A stretch of DNA of 64,000 nucleotides from Sphingobacterium spiritivorum (GTDB taxonomy: Bacteria > Bacteroidota > Bacteroidia > Sphingobacteriales > Sphingobacteriaceae), in NCBI RefSeq assembly GCF_016724845.1, contig NZ_CP068082.1, forward strand, positions 2,418,001-2,482,000, written 5' to 3'. The notes below the pieces were generated by a model. It ran no database searches. It was given only the letters and a program-made list of their open reading frames with translations, and was not told the origin of the DNA. Positions 19,091 through 27,681 of the stretch are shown here, piece by piece. The translations under genes were made by a program, and so were the position numbers. Position 1 is the first letter of the stretch; each line of letters opens with the position of its first letter.

Positions 19091-20227
19091 ATGATTGATT
19101 TTGAAATAGCCGAAATTGAGGCAGCTAATCAATTTGCCCGATTGCTAAATCCAAGGGTAGATTTTACAACACCATATACATTCTATTATGATGAAACCAA
19201 TAATATCAAAACATTCTATGTAAGAGAAAATGATTTCAATTATACATTTACGGCAAACTTCGTTTTGGGAGGACTTCTACATCAAGGAGCAGTACCCGAT
19301 GTACAGCCATTGATAGATAGTTTTAAATTGCAGAAAACAGCCGAGGAAGTGAAATTCAAACATATCGCATTTGGAGATTTTCTTGATTGTCTAAAATCCC
19401 AGAAATTGAATCTCTTCTTTGGCTTTCTAAAGGATAGCGATCTTTATGTCCATTATTCTAGCTTAAATATTCTTTACTGGTCAGTAGTTGATATCGTAGA
19501 CTCTGCTATAATGAATTCTGACCAGGCTATGCAATTGGGGCATGGATTTGACAATCGACTAAAGAATGACCTGTACAAACTCTGTCGTCTTGAAATAGAT
19601 GCCGTTATTCAGCTTTTTTATGGTTTCGAATATCCTAATGTTAAACCTGAGAATATTGGTAATTTCATAGAAGCACTGAGCAATCTTTTTGAACCATATC
19701 TTACGATACCAGAATTTCATTTTGGGTTAGAATCTTTGCGGCAGATATTGAAAGAGGCTAAAAAGAAAGGTGAGCTAGCTTTTGTTATGGATGAAAAAGA
19801 TTATATTCTGCTAGCAGATCTAACACATTTTTACCTTAGACCTATTTATACTTTCAAAAATTCAACTCATATATTTGATAATGAAGATTCCATCCGAGAA
19901 GCTTTGAATGGCTACAGAATGCTAGATAAAGGAGTGGAGTTTAAAAACTATTCGTTTGTCGATTCTCAGGATAGCCAATTGACACAACTATCGGATATTT
20001 TCGTCGGTTTCATGGGTAAATATACCAATTACAGGAATACTCACAGTATGGATGAGATTAAAGCAGATCTCGACTCTTTCTCAGCGCTACAATTAGAAAA
20101 CATGAAGCTATTTATTGATATTATTAATAAATCAGATCAGAAAAATCCTGCCTTTCTACACGCAATAGATAGTTATGAAGAGGTAATGAAATTTGGGGAA
20201 CTATGCGAAATTATTGCAGGAAAATAA
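19091..20227 (+). CDS. DUF3800-like protein
   Basis: This 378-residue protein has hallmarks of the DUF3800 family. FYYDETNN near residue 35 gives the first acidic motif, FVLGGLLHQG follows, and near the C-terminus VDSQDSQLTQLSDIFVGFMG supplies the last Asp cluster. DUF3800 is predicted to have an RNase H-like fold and is often found near mobile elements and defence genes; no substrate is known. The gene is divergent from traE and convergent with the ubiquitin-like operon, sharing a terminator with it. It is AT-rich compared with the tra genes. Confidence 0.65.
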   Translation: MIDFEIAEIEAANQFARLLNPRVDFTTPYTFYYDETNNIKTFYVRENDFNYTFTANFVLGGLLHQGAVPDVQPLIDSFKLQKTAEEVKFKHIAFGDFLDCLKSQKLNLFFGFLKDSDLYVHYSSLNILYWSVVDIVDSAIMNSDQAMQLGHGFDNRLKNDLYKLCRLEIDAVIQLFYGFEYPNVKPENIGNFIEALSNLFEPYLTIPEFHFGLESLRQILKEAKKKGELAFVMDEKDYILLADLTHFYLRPIYTFKNSTHIFDNEDSIREALNGYRMLDKGVEFKNYSFVDSQDSQLTQLSDIFVGFMGKYTNYRNTHSMDEIKADLDSFSALQLENMKLFIDIINKSDQKNPAFLHAIDSYEEVMKFGELCEIIAGK

Positions 20228-20265
20228 CCTTAATTAGTATTAGATAAGCAAAAGATAATAAATGA

Positions 20266-20295
20266 ATAAAGCCGAAGAATTACCTTCGGCTTTAT
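20266..20295. terminator. Bidirectional terminator between convergent genes
   Basis: ATAAAGCCGAAG (20266-20277) pairs with CTTCGGCTTTAT (20284-20295) around a 6-base loop. It separates the DUF3800-like gene from the DUF6527 gene and can serve both strands. Confidence 0.85.
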
Positions 20296-20314
20296 AGAAA
20301 TAAAAATCAAAGTT

Positions 20315-20740
20315 CTAAAATCGAAAGAATTTGGAGATTTTCTGCCAAATAGTGGATTTTTGACTTTCTTGAATAACTGGTTCTTCTTTTGGAATCTCCG
20401 GCATTTCAAAATACTCCGTCTTACGTTCTAAGTCATTTTCTCTACCTAGACGGATTTCCTTTTCTGTCCAATGACTGGCAAACTCAATCTTATTGTTCCT
20501 TATCCAATAATGAGACTGACATTCAAAATTCCAATTGCCTATAGACGGATGAAGCGTAATTGATTTGCCATTAAATGTCAACCTCCAATCTGTCGGAGAT
20601 AATGGAGTCACTACTTCATTACCACAGCCACATACACATTTATGTATTGCAGTGCAGTATTCGATTGAGACGTATAAAATGCCCTCCTCAACCTTCTCAG
20701 GAATGAATTCAACGAACTTATGCTGTAACGACATCTTCAT
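20315..20740 (-). CDS. DUF6527 family protein, putative zinc-binding partner of a ubiquitin-like system
   Basis: This 141-residue protein starts at ATG 20740 (or ATG 20734) and overlaps the ThiF gene by about 20 bases. The core has CVCGCGNEVVTPL, then ITLHPSIGNWNF and CQSHYWIRNN, i.e. a CxCxC cluster plus a Cys-x2-His that could hold a metal ion. This pattern is that of DUF6527, found next to bacterial multiubiquitin and E1-like genes. It is the last gene of the three-gene operon. It might act as a ligase-like or peptidase-like element, but no activity is known. The C-terminus (residues ~105-141) is charged and then basic-aromatic (ISKFFRF). Confidence 0.75.
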   Translation of the reverse strand: MKMSLQHKFVEFIPEKVEEGILYVSIEYCTAIHKCVCGCGNEVVTPLSPTDWRLTFNGKSITLHPSIGNWNFECQSHYWIRNNKIEFASHWTEKEIRLGRENDLERKTEYFEMPEIPKEEPVIQESQKSTIWQKISKFFRF

Positions 20741-21899
20741 TAAAAATTTTAGATGTACTAATAGCATATGAGCTATGATGCTCATTTTCCAAATCAACAT
20801 AAATTCCAGATAGCTTCTTCCATCTCAGGATAGCAAAAATTGCATTCAATGCATTTAATTCCGCAATCTGAATATTAGTAGCATATTCGTTATTATCGGA
20901 GTCTTCTGAAAAAATCCGAAGAGGTAAATGGTCATTCTTGTCACGGGTGGCAGAAGTAACTCTTACAGCACCCGTAAGCTTGTCATCAACGACATTCACA
21001 CCTAAACCTACATCAGAGAACGGAATACCGATACTAGCCAAGTAATCTGTTATCATTTTCCTAGCTGCATTTTTATCAACACATACAAATACATAATCCA
21101 TTTTATCTAATTCTAATAGATTCTCTTTTTTCACATAGTAGTCATGGATATAAATGTACTTGTGCATGTTAGAATACAACTTTTGATAATATGCAGCCTT
21201 TCTCGAATTTTCATTAAGGTCACTCATTGATGCAGCACCTGGCGAACGGAATGCATTGTGTTGGTCAAAGCTATCCCCATCAAAAAGATGGATTTCCTTC
21301 ACCGGTGTTTTAGCAACCATATCTAAAATATATGCTCCAGTTCCTCCTAAACCAACAATTGCAATTTTCTGTCCTTCTAATTTTGCATTAATTACTTCTA
21401 TGTTAGCTCGACTCGAATTGGTATCAATGTACTGGAATACTGTTTCATTAGCACTGTCTACTATCACCTTAAAAGTCTTTTCCGTTACTGAAGAATCCAG
21501 ATATTTAGCCGGTGCCGAAATGATGTCTGCATACCTCTTGACCTTTTCATAGTAGTTCGGATATCCGGCAGGAGGCTTATTTGAAAAAGATCTGTTTACC
21601 GTAATCTGATGGTTCAGTACAGAATTAGAATTACTATGTTGAATGGCAGTGATAATTGTACCGTCAGAACCACAGGGATTATCCCCGATAAAATGTATAA
21701 CATGATTATCCGGAGTTGCTGTCTTGTTATTATTGCTTAACGTGAGTGTACTTACTAACACTCCGTATAGTATCTGCCTGTTTTGATCGACATAGGGTAT
21801 ATGGTGGATAAGTAAATATCCACCACGTACCTCGATCTCATAACCTTCGTCTCTTAGACGCTTAAGGTCTGGACTATGATTTATCAGTTGCTGTGACAT
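20718..21899 (-). CDS. E1-like ThiF adenylyltransferase with N-terminal accessory domain
   Basis: This 393-residue protein has two parts. Residues ~1-150 form an uncharacterised domain (DUF6791-like by context), possibly E2-like, with a Cys in GDNPCGSDG. Residues ~170-340 form the ThiF/E1 domain, with GLGGTGAYIL near 181-190, then FDGDSFDQHNAFRSPGA supplying the E1 Asp, Asn and Arg, and DYVFVCVDKNAARK. The gene overlaps the multiubiquitin gene by 26 bases upstream and the DUF6527 gene downstream, so the three are made together. By family it should adenylate the C-terminus of a ubiquitin-like protein. It is distinct from the PRTRC ThiF at 2846-3652. Confidence 0.85.
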   Translation of the reverse strand: MSQQLINHSPDLKRLRDEGYEIEVRGGYLLIHHIPYVDQNRQILYGVLVSTLTLSNNNKTATPDNHVIHFIGDNPCGSDGTIITAIQHSNSNSVLNHQITVNRSFSNKPPAGYPNYYEKVKRYADIISAPAKYLDSSVTEKTFKVIVDSANETVFQYIDTNSSRANIEVINAKLEGQKIAIVGLGGTGAYILDMVAKTPVKEIHLFDGDSFDQHNAFRSPGAASMSDLNENSRKAAYYQKLYSNMHKYIYIHDYYVKKENLLELDKMDYVFVCVDKNAARKMITDYLASIGIPFSDVGLGVNVVDDKLTGAVRVTSATRDKNDHLPLRIFSEDSDNNEYATNIQIAELNALNAIFAILRWKKLSGIYVDLENEHHSSYAISTSKIFNEDVVTA

Positions 21900-22575
21900 C
21901 GAAGATCATTTTATTTTTGACACGAACAACTGAACCTTTAACCATAGTGCCTTCTGGTTTAGGTTCCCAGCCTCTGCTATAAGTAACCGTATAACCCTTG
22001 TTTGGGTTATTATCGTATGATCCGAAAGCTAACACAACCAACTGCTCAAAAGAGATGTTTGCTTCTTTCCAAATATGTGGACGAGCATTGACAATAATTG
22101 TAAACTCAGTAGGTCTTGGTTTAGAGAAAAACTTCTCTTTACCCGGACGAGCTAAATCAACGACTTCATCATCTAATATTTGATCGTCTTGCCAACCTTC
22201 CTTGATGTCAAGGAAGATATCATCTTCAGCAGATATATTGCCCAGTTCTCTGATTTGAACACCTCTTATGTATTGCTTATACCAAGTAAAGGGTTTGTTA
22301 TTAATGAAGAACTGAAGCTTTTTCTTTACGAAGAAATACTCGGTTTCAGGTCGAGCCAAGTTAACTTGTTTCTCATTTTCAATAAGCTCATCCTGATATG
22401 GTTTGCTAATTGACAAAAACAACTCGGTATCTAAAGGTATCCCAGCTAGTTGTTTTAATTCTGCCCCTGTTTTGTACTGATCAAATGTTTCATACTCTTT
22501 GCCTTCTATTACAAAAGTTAGAGGTACTTTTGAATTTTGGGAATGCGATTCCCCTTGATGATTATTTGAATTCAT
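21874..22575 (-). CDS. Multiubiquitin-domain protein (three Ub-like repeats)
   Basis: This 233-residue protein comprises three tandem ubiquitin-like units at about residues 17-86, 87-155 and 156-228. The end of each of the first two units is similar (VNLARPETEYFF and VDLARPGKEKFF), confirming the repeat. The third ends in VKGSVVRVKNKMIFDVTATDKS, typical of the multiubiquitin family. There is no terminal Gly-Gly, so any transfer would need processing or an unusual C-terminus. It is the first gene of an operon with the E1-like and DUF6527 genes, the predicted substrate of that E1. Confidence 0.85.
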   Translation of the reverse strand: MNSNNHQGESHSQNSKVPLTFVIEGKEYETFDQYKTGAELKQLAGIPLDTELFLSISKPYQDELIENEKQVNLARPETEYFFVKKKLQFFINNKPFTWYKQYIRGVQIRELGNISAEDDIFLDIKEGWQDDQILDDEVVDLARPGKEKFFSKPRPTEFTIIVNARPHIWKEANISFEQLVVLAFGSYDNNPNKGYTVTYSRGWEPKPEGTMVKGSVVRVKNKMIFDVTATDKS

Positions 22576-22771
22576 CTTGAATTTTAATTTGATATTAATT
22601 AATATTTAATTGCTTATTGCCTATCATTTCGACAATAAATAGAGCGTACCCTACGATAGTTTAATTCTGATGCAATTGAAATTTTATTCTATTAATACCA
22701 AGCCCAACTACCTGAATTGTACGGGTAGAAGGTTTAAAATCACGAAAAGCTTGTTTATTTCAAATAAAGGA

Positions 22772-22880
22772 GGTAGTTTTGAAGTGCGAAAACAATACCA
22801 CCAAGAGCCTTGCAAGGGCTTTTGTTTCCTTTAAAGGAATTTGAAGCCAGGTGATTTAAGCCTGGTTTTTTATTTTCTTA
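22772..22880. other. Gene-free gap with several small hairpins
   Basis: The 317-base gap 22576-22892 holds no convincing gene. Within it are GGTA-GTTTT / AAAAC-aa-TACC (22772-22799), an AGCCTTG/CAAGGGCT hairpin followed by TTTTG (22806-22824), a perfect 14-bp palindrome TTCCTTTAAAGGAA (22826-22839), and CCAGG/CCTGG followed by six T (about 22847-22876). The last can terminate plus-strand transcription. The AT-rich part 22576-22700 probably contains the minus-strand promoter of the multiubiquitin operon, though I see no good consensus match. Confidence 0.4.
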
Positions 22881-22892
22881 ATCTTTTTTTCA

Positions 22893-23138
22893 TTAGAACT
22901 TAGTGTCTTTAATTGACTTTGGATCATTTCCTGGCTTTACAGTGTCGCTATCTCGTATAGGTCCACCATTTGGTCGGTGTATCCTAACTTCTCCGCCACC
23001 ATTATTTGATGAAAACTGTTTTGCAAGTTGTTCCGCTTGCTTTTGAGTGCTAACAATGGCCGAAGCCTTTTTGCCACCCTCTTTTTGGACATTCCAACCT
23101 TCTTGTCCTTTCTTCTGTGTTACATGATAATTTGCCAT
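22893..23138 (-). CDS. DUF2188 domain protein
   Basis: This 81-residue protein of the DUF2188 family has the typical YHVTQKKGQEGWNVQKEGGKKAS start, a helix with QAEQLAKQF, a beta strand EVRIHRPNG, and a flexible charged C-terminus. Function is unknown; such proteins are small and are widespread near mobile genes. It follows the subtilase gene by 24 bases and is probably in the same operon. Confidence 0.8.
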   Translation of the reverse strand: MANYHVTQKKGQEGWNVQKEGGKKASAIVSTQKQAEQLAKQFSSNNGGGEVRIHRPNGGPIRDSDTVKPGNDPKSIKDTKF

Positions 23139-23162
23139 AATAATATTTTTAGTTTTCGTAAA

Positions 23163-25643
23163 TTAAACTCTTGGTACAATTCGAGCGGCAGTTTTAATAT
23201 CAACAGCTTGAACTCCGAGTGATTGCAACATTTGTCGCATGTCATTAAATACCGGTTTTTCACTATTAGGATCTGAAATGGTTAATATCGCTGTAAATGG
23301 TACTCCTGCAGCAGGTATAGTTACACCATCTCTTGATAAGTACTCGACATCTAGCTTCCATTCTGTAGATGGTCCAACTCCACGGGGGAATGTTTTCTCA
23401 TAAACTTTCACAGGACTCCATTTGAACGAATGTTCAATCTGATCCTTTTCATACAAACTACCATCACCATCTTCTGGCGTATAAATAGCATTTAATCTTC
23501 CTTTATAATTACCGTCCTTTTGCAACTGTCTTAAGGCTGCGTCAATATTTATTCTGACAAACTCAGAGCCAAATCTATAATCAAATCTCGGTGTGCTTAC
23601 TATCGTGAGTTTAGCATGTCCAAAACATTTACCGTCTCTCACCAAACTTGAAGGCCAAGAAAATTTGAAACTCATTTTATGTCCACTTATAGCACGGTTT
23701 GCAAATACTAATGTTATTGCGGACGGATTTCCATTCAAAATATCTTCTGAACCATCAGGCATGCCAAATCCAACCAAATGTTTGGTAACATTTCTTAAGT
23801 TCTTATCATTAAGGGATTCAGGTAATACCGCATGATGAATACCAAGAGCTATTAATGTTTCCCTTGAAACGACACCTTCGATCGAATAGTCAAGACTAGC
23901 TAAGGTCTTTGCCACATTAGGTGCAGCATAACTGGTTCCACAACCATCGACAATTTTACTCGTAGGATCTAAAGATAGAAGGCCGTGTCCCAATGACGGA
24001 TGAATAGTTCCTGACCCACCTATATGTGCAAAATCAGGTTTAAGGCCAACTCGTAAGCCGGGACCACGACAACTATAGTTGCTTAAAGCATATGGAACTA
24101 CGCCATCCAAATGTGGCGGGTTTAATGCTGAAACGCTAATGTTACGACAGCTTTCAGCTGGTTTTTTAATAGCGTCATTTCTAGAAGATGCTAATATTTT
24201 CAATGCATCAAAATGATCAGAAGGCCATTCCTTTCTTATATCCCTTGGATGAGTATTACCTGCCGAAATAACAAAAACAACATCATTTTCTTCGGCAATT
24301 TTATCTAGAATTTGGGCTGGGACACTATATCCAGTTGTTGATGCGTGTTCTTCTATATTCAAGCTAAAGTTAAATATTCTAACTCCTGTTCTAGCTTTTA
24401 ATTCTTGAACAGCAGTTTCAAGCTCATTGAAAAATTCTAAGGGTTTTGAATAGTATGAGCTATATCTATCTACACGAGGTAAAATATCAAGATCTATAAT
24501 TTTACAACCATCAATTTCCCTGCAAATAGCATTTCCATTTAATTGTTGCCCAAATATTGCTAATCCTGCTATAAAAGTACCGTGATTTTCATCTTTGTCA
24601 GCATTGCTGATTAATCCCCAACGGTCCTCAATCCAGTCGCCATAAATATCTGAAACACCTCCATCTACAATACATACTTTAGGATATGAACCTTTATGGT
24701 CAGGGGCTGAAATAGTAAAGTTTTCACCTTTCAACTGAGACTTGACAGTTAGGCTTTGTGTAATGATTGGGGGAAGAGTAACCTTTTTTACCAATGGATG
24801 ATTTCCCAAATATTCCAACAATTGGTTATGTCTTTCCAAATTTAAGTCAATTGATTTTCTCTCTCCCGATTTGCCAGCTGTTGATGATGAGTAGAGCTGT
24901 ATTACGGGTGTTGAATCACTATTTTCTAATTTAATGCCGAACACAACCGCTGAACCCTGACCAGTCGTAATTCTTGAGACAAATATGCCTGTCCCTAAAT
25001 TTGCAATACCTCCAAAAAAACTATCAAATAATTCAAATTTGTATTTACTCAGCAAATCCCAATCTTGTCTCACTGGCGGAGCTTCAAATAATTCCACCAT
25101 ATATGCTCCACCAGTTTGAGGGTTAGATAGCCAGTTTACAGCTTCTTTAACAGAAAAGCTTCTTTTATCACTCGCAGTGTAAGGTGCTATTTCTTCAATT
25201 GCACCGATTTCGCTCCTCAATCTTGAAGGATTAGGCTCATTCTTGCCGTTCTTTTCTTTATATCTAGTTTCGGTTTCAGCCTGTCCAACTTTATTATTTA
25301 TTTTGTCTATACTTTCAGGAGTTAGCTCTACAAATAACTCTCCTAAATCACCTGCTCCAATTACTGGTGCAATATCTCTTTTAAAAACTTGTGAAGTTGG
25401 TCGATGACTTTTGGCTAATGCGGATTGCTTTAACGTAACTTTTGCATAAGAAACTCTGGAAAAGCTACTTACCAATTGCATGCTTTTAATCTCGTTGAGT
25501 TGATTTTGAATATTATCTCGATGCTCAATAAATTCATTATCATTTCCGGCAAAAAAGTCTTTTGAGCCGCCTCCGCCATTGTTTTCTAAAGCCTCAATAA
25601 AAGCGTCGCTATTTAATACGATTTGAACAGGACTATTTGCCAT
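23163..25643 (-). CDS. ietS: S8 (subtilisin-like) serine protease, IetS-like
   Basis: This 826-residue protein carries the subtilase triad: Asp in VCIVDGGVSD (about residue 327), His in DENHGTFIAG (about 354), the oxyanion Asn in VISAGNTHP (about 460) and Ser in GCGTSYAAPN (about 567). No signal peptide is present, so it should act in the cytoplasm. The N-terminal ~300 residues and C-terminal ~200 residues are accessory domains. It starts 3 bases after an AAA ATPase gene. This ATPase-subtilase pairing is that of IetAS, known as a plasmid stability and incompatibility toxin-antitoxin pair in Agrobacterium and later as an antiphage system. Identity with that system is inferred from the pairing and the families. 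Confidence 0.78.
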   Translation of the reverse strand: MANSPVQIVLNSDAFIEALENNGGGGSKDFFAGNDNEFIEHRDNIQNQLNEIKSMQLVSSFSRVSYAKVTLKQSALAKSHRPTSQVFKRDIAPVIGAGDLGELFVELTPESIDKINNKVGQAETETRYKEKNGKNEPNPSRLRSEIGAIEEIAPYTASDKRSFSVKEAVNWLSNPQTGGAYMVELFEAPPVRQDWDLLSKYKFELFDSFFGGIANLGTGIFVSRITTGQGSAVVFGIKLENSDSTPVIQLYSSSTAGKSGERKSIDLNLERHNQLLEYLGNHPLVKKVTLPPIITQSLTVKSQLKGENFTISAPDHKGSYPKVCIVDGGVSDIYGDWIEDRWGLISNADKDENHGTFIAGLAIFGQQLNGNAICREIDGCKIIDLDILPRVDRYSSYYSKPLEFFNELETAVQELKARTGVRIFNFSLNIEEHASTTGYSVPAQILDKIAEENDVVFVISAGNTHPRDIRKEWPSDHFDALKILASSRNDAIKKPAESCRNISVSALNPPHLDGVVPYALSNYSCRGPGLRVGLKPDFAHIGGSGTIHPSLGHGLLSLDPTSKIVDGCGTSYAAPNVAKTLASLDYSIEGVVSRETLIALGIHHAVLPESLNDKNLRNVTKHLVGFGMPDGSEDILNGNPSAITLVFANRAISGHKMSFKFSWPSSLVRDGKCFGHAKLTIVSTPRFDYRFGSEFVRINIDAALRQLQKDGNYKGRLNAIYTPEDGDGSLYEKDQIEHSFKWSPVKVYEKTFPRGVGPSTEWKLDVEYLSRDGVTIPAAGVPFTAILTISDPNSEKPVFNDMRQMLQSLGVQAVDIKTAARIVPRV

Positions 25644-25646
25644 AAC

Positions 25647-26834
25647 TTATATTTTTTCAGAATCTTTGAATTTTGACAACTGCTTACTTAAAGTTGATGG
25701 TGTCATCCCGAACAGAGAGGCAATATCTTTCTGTTTAAAAAAGTAAACTTTGTCATTTAATAACATATTGATAAAATCTTCATCACTATGAAGCATTATG
25801 TTTCTCTTTTTGGTGTCAACTCTCCCAGAATTGAGTAAGGCAAATTGTTTCATGACCTCTACGATATTGCTTTTTTTTTCAAGCACAAAAGCTCTTTTCA
25901 GCCATTTAGAAAGCATTTCAGCATCCGCACCGGATGAACCATCCAGGCACCATGCTAAAAACTTTATTTCGCTTTCATTGAATTCTAATGGTTTAATAAA
26001 ACTGTTAAGCAATTGAATCATAACTTCAGGAGAAGGCTTGGGGATTTCAACCTGAATATCAAACCGTCTCCAAATAGCAGGATCTAAAAGACTTTCATGA
26101 TTAGTTACCCCGATGGTAAAACCTTTTTCGTGGCGGGAATCAAGACTTTGTAATAGTGTATTAACTACTCTTTTGACTTCACCAACCTCTTGCGGGTCAT
26201 TGCGAAGCTTAGCTATTGCATCAAACTCATCAAGGAGTAAAATGCACTTATATCTATTGGCAAATGCAAATAAATTTCCAATGTTACGAGAAGTCGTACC
26301 AAGATAGGAAGACATCAAACCTTCCAACCTTGCAAGAACTACAGGTAATCCAATTTGTTTAGCAATCCATTTGGCTAAATGAGTTTTTCCAGTCCCAGGT
26401 GCTCCATAAATTAAACAAGAACTTGCTGGTGTTGCATTGATTTCCATTAGTTGATCAAATTTCCTCCATTCATTTACAATTGATTGAATTGCAAGTTGAA
26501 TGTTATCATCGAACATCGGAGCTGTTTCTGGAAGATTATCAGGAAAAAAAATCTCTGCTAATGGTGTTGATGTTTCCTTGTCTACAGGGATAGAAGTTTT
26601 AGTAGTCAATTCTTCGCCTTTTAATACCACAAAAGATCTTTGAATCTTACTAGGAGCCATGTCGAGTGCTGATTCGGAAGCAACTAACAATGCCTGCAAT
26701 GATTTTGCCTCTTTGGTAAAGCCATCTTTTTCAAGACTTTCTTTCAGTCTTCTGATTTGATGCATGATAGCTTCGTTTGGTGTTGCTAGTGCGGATCTGC
26801 TTAAAGCTTGTATTATACTGAAGTATTTGAGCAT
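25647..26834 (-). CDS. ietA: AAA+ ATPase with C-terminal HTH-like end, IetA-like
   Basis: This 395-residue protein has an N-terminal helical region (1-110), Walker A GAPGTGKTHLAKW near residue 146, Walker B CILLLDEFDAIA near 198, a sensor segment VTNHES near 240, and an arginine-finger-like PAIWRRFD. The group is that of CDC48/spastin-like AAA ATPases. The last ~30 residues (KDIASLFGMTPSTLSKQLSKF) look like a DNA-binding HTH, which would let it autoregulate its promoter. It is translated just ahead of the subtilase, its presumed partner. Confidence 0.78.
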   Translation of the reverse strand: MLKYFSIIQALSRSALATPNEAIMHQIRRLKESLEKDGFTKEAKSLQALLVASESALDMAPSKIQRSFVVLKGEELTTKTSIPVDKETSTPLAEIFFPDNLPETAPMFDDNIQLAIQSIVNEWRKFDQLMEINATPASSCLIYGAPGTGKTHLAKWIAKQIGLPVVLARLEGLMSSYLGTTSRNIGNLFAFANRYKCILLLDEFDAIAKLRNDPQEVGEVKRVVNTLLQSLDSRHEKGFTIGVTNHESLLDPAIWRRFDIQVEIPKPSPEVMIQLLNSFIKPLEFNESEIKFLAWCLDGSSGADAEMLSKWLKRAFVLEKKSNIVEVMKQFALLNSGRVDTKKRNIMLHSDEDFINMLLNDKVYFFKQKDIASLFGMTPSTLSKQLSKFKDSEKI

Positions 26835-26863
26835 TTACTTTGTTTATTTCTTGTTTACGAAAG

Positions 26864-26945
26864 CAAATATAGAAATAAATTTCCAATATTCAAATGTTAT
26901 TTCCGTTTATTAATGATAAATTTCCAAAATAACGAAACAGTTTCC
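26864..26945 (-). promoter_or_regulatory. ietAS promoter with four phased TTTCC boxes
   Basis: On the minus strand TTTG (26894-26891), a 19-base spacer and TATATTTG (26871-26864) make a full consensus Bacteroidota promoter 30 bases before the ietA start. Read on the plus strand, TTTCC occurs at 26880, 26900, 26921 and 26941, spaced 20-21 bp (two helix turns) and overlapping the promoter. This is the layout of a cooperative operator and suggests autoregulation. Confidence 0.65.
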
Positions 26946-27024
26946 ATATTAAGACTTAAGAGATTGATGTAAATAGGTGAATGTTAGTTACATTTGACGC
27001 ATCTAAACCCTAATCAACGCAAAA

Positions 27025-27048
27025 GGGAGTTTGCCTACACAAACTCCC
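27025..27048 (-). terminator. Terminator at the end of the traA-traB-traD operon
   Basis: GGGAGTTTG (27025-27033) and CAAACTCCC (27040-27048) form a 9-bp stem overlapping the last codons of traD. On the minus strand the hairpin is followed by TTTTG. It ends the first tra transcript before the cargo block. Confidence 0.8.
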
Positions 27049-27670
27049 CAATGTCAAAATCACTCAAGTCATTTTTCCGCAAAGTGGAAGAACCGTCCTC
27101 CGTTTCATCAAAAAGGGTGCTATCTAAAAGCTCGGCAATTTTTCGGGAAGCACCCTCTATGGAATTTTCCAGTAAGCTGAATAATTCAGTTCCTTGTAAT
27201 TTCTGAACTATGGCAACCGCTGTTTCCTTTTGGGATTGTTCCAAATTTTCTTTTTGGAGCAATGTTCCCATGGAGCTTAGTTCATCGTAGGTAACCCCTT
27301 GGGCAAGACTGTTATCGCCACCGGATATTCCGTAGCTGTTCCATTCTTCTTCCTCTTCGTCCAAATCAGGTATATTGCTGAAAACTTCGTCCAGTTCTTC
27401 CTGCGGAACTTGAATACTGACGTTTTCGTTCTCGTCGTATTCGATGTCTAAATTATCAGAGTTTATCTCCGGTTCCATTATTTGACGTTCATTGGCAGTT
27501 TTTGGCACTAATTGGCTCTTTATTGGCTTAGGCTGTCCCATAATATCGGGGAGGTTCGGGTTAACCTTTTCCTGCACAGGCTTTTCCTCCGAACTTTTTT
27601 TAATGACAATCTTGTCTTGCAAAAGCAGGGCAATGACGATGAGCAGACAAATCACAATTACTATTTCCAT
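27035..27670 (-). CDS. traD: Conjugal transfer protein TraD
   Basis: This 211-residue protein has a single N-terminal TM segment (IVIVICLLIVIALLL, residues 2-16) and a long acidic, mostly disordered cytoplasmic or periplasmic part (PDLDEEEEEW near 95), with a helical region near 140-175. It lies third in the traA operon, the place of TraD in this family. It is not related to the F-plasmid coupling protein of the same name. Its role in transfer is unknown. Confidence 0.75.
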   Translation of the reverse strand: MEIVIVICLLIVIALLLQDKIVIKKSSEEKPVQEKVNPNLPDIMGQPKPIKSQLVPKTANERQIMEPEINSDNLDIEYDENENVSIQVPQEELDEVFSNIPDLDEEEEEWNSYGISGGDNSLAQGVTYDELSSMGTLLQKENLEQSQKETAVAIVQKLQGTELFSLLENSIEGASRKIAELLDSTLFDETEDGSSTLRKNDLSDFDIGEFV

Positions 27671-27681
27671 AACCAGGTGCT

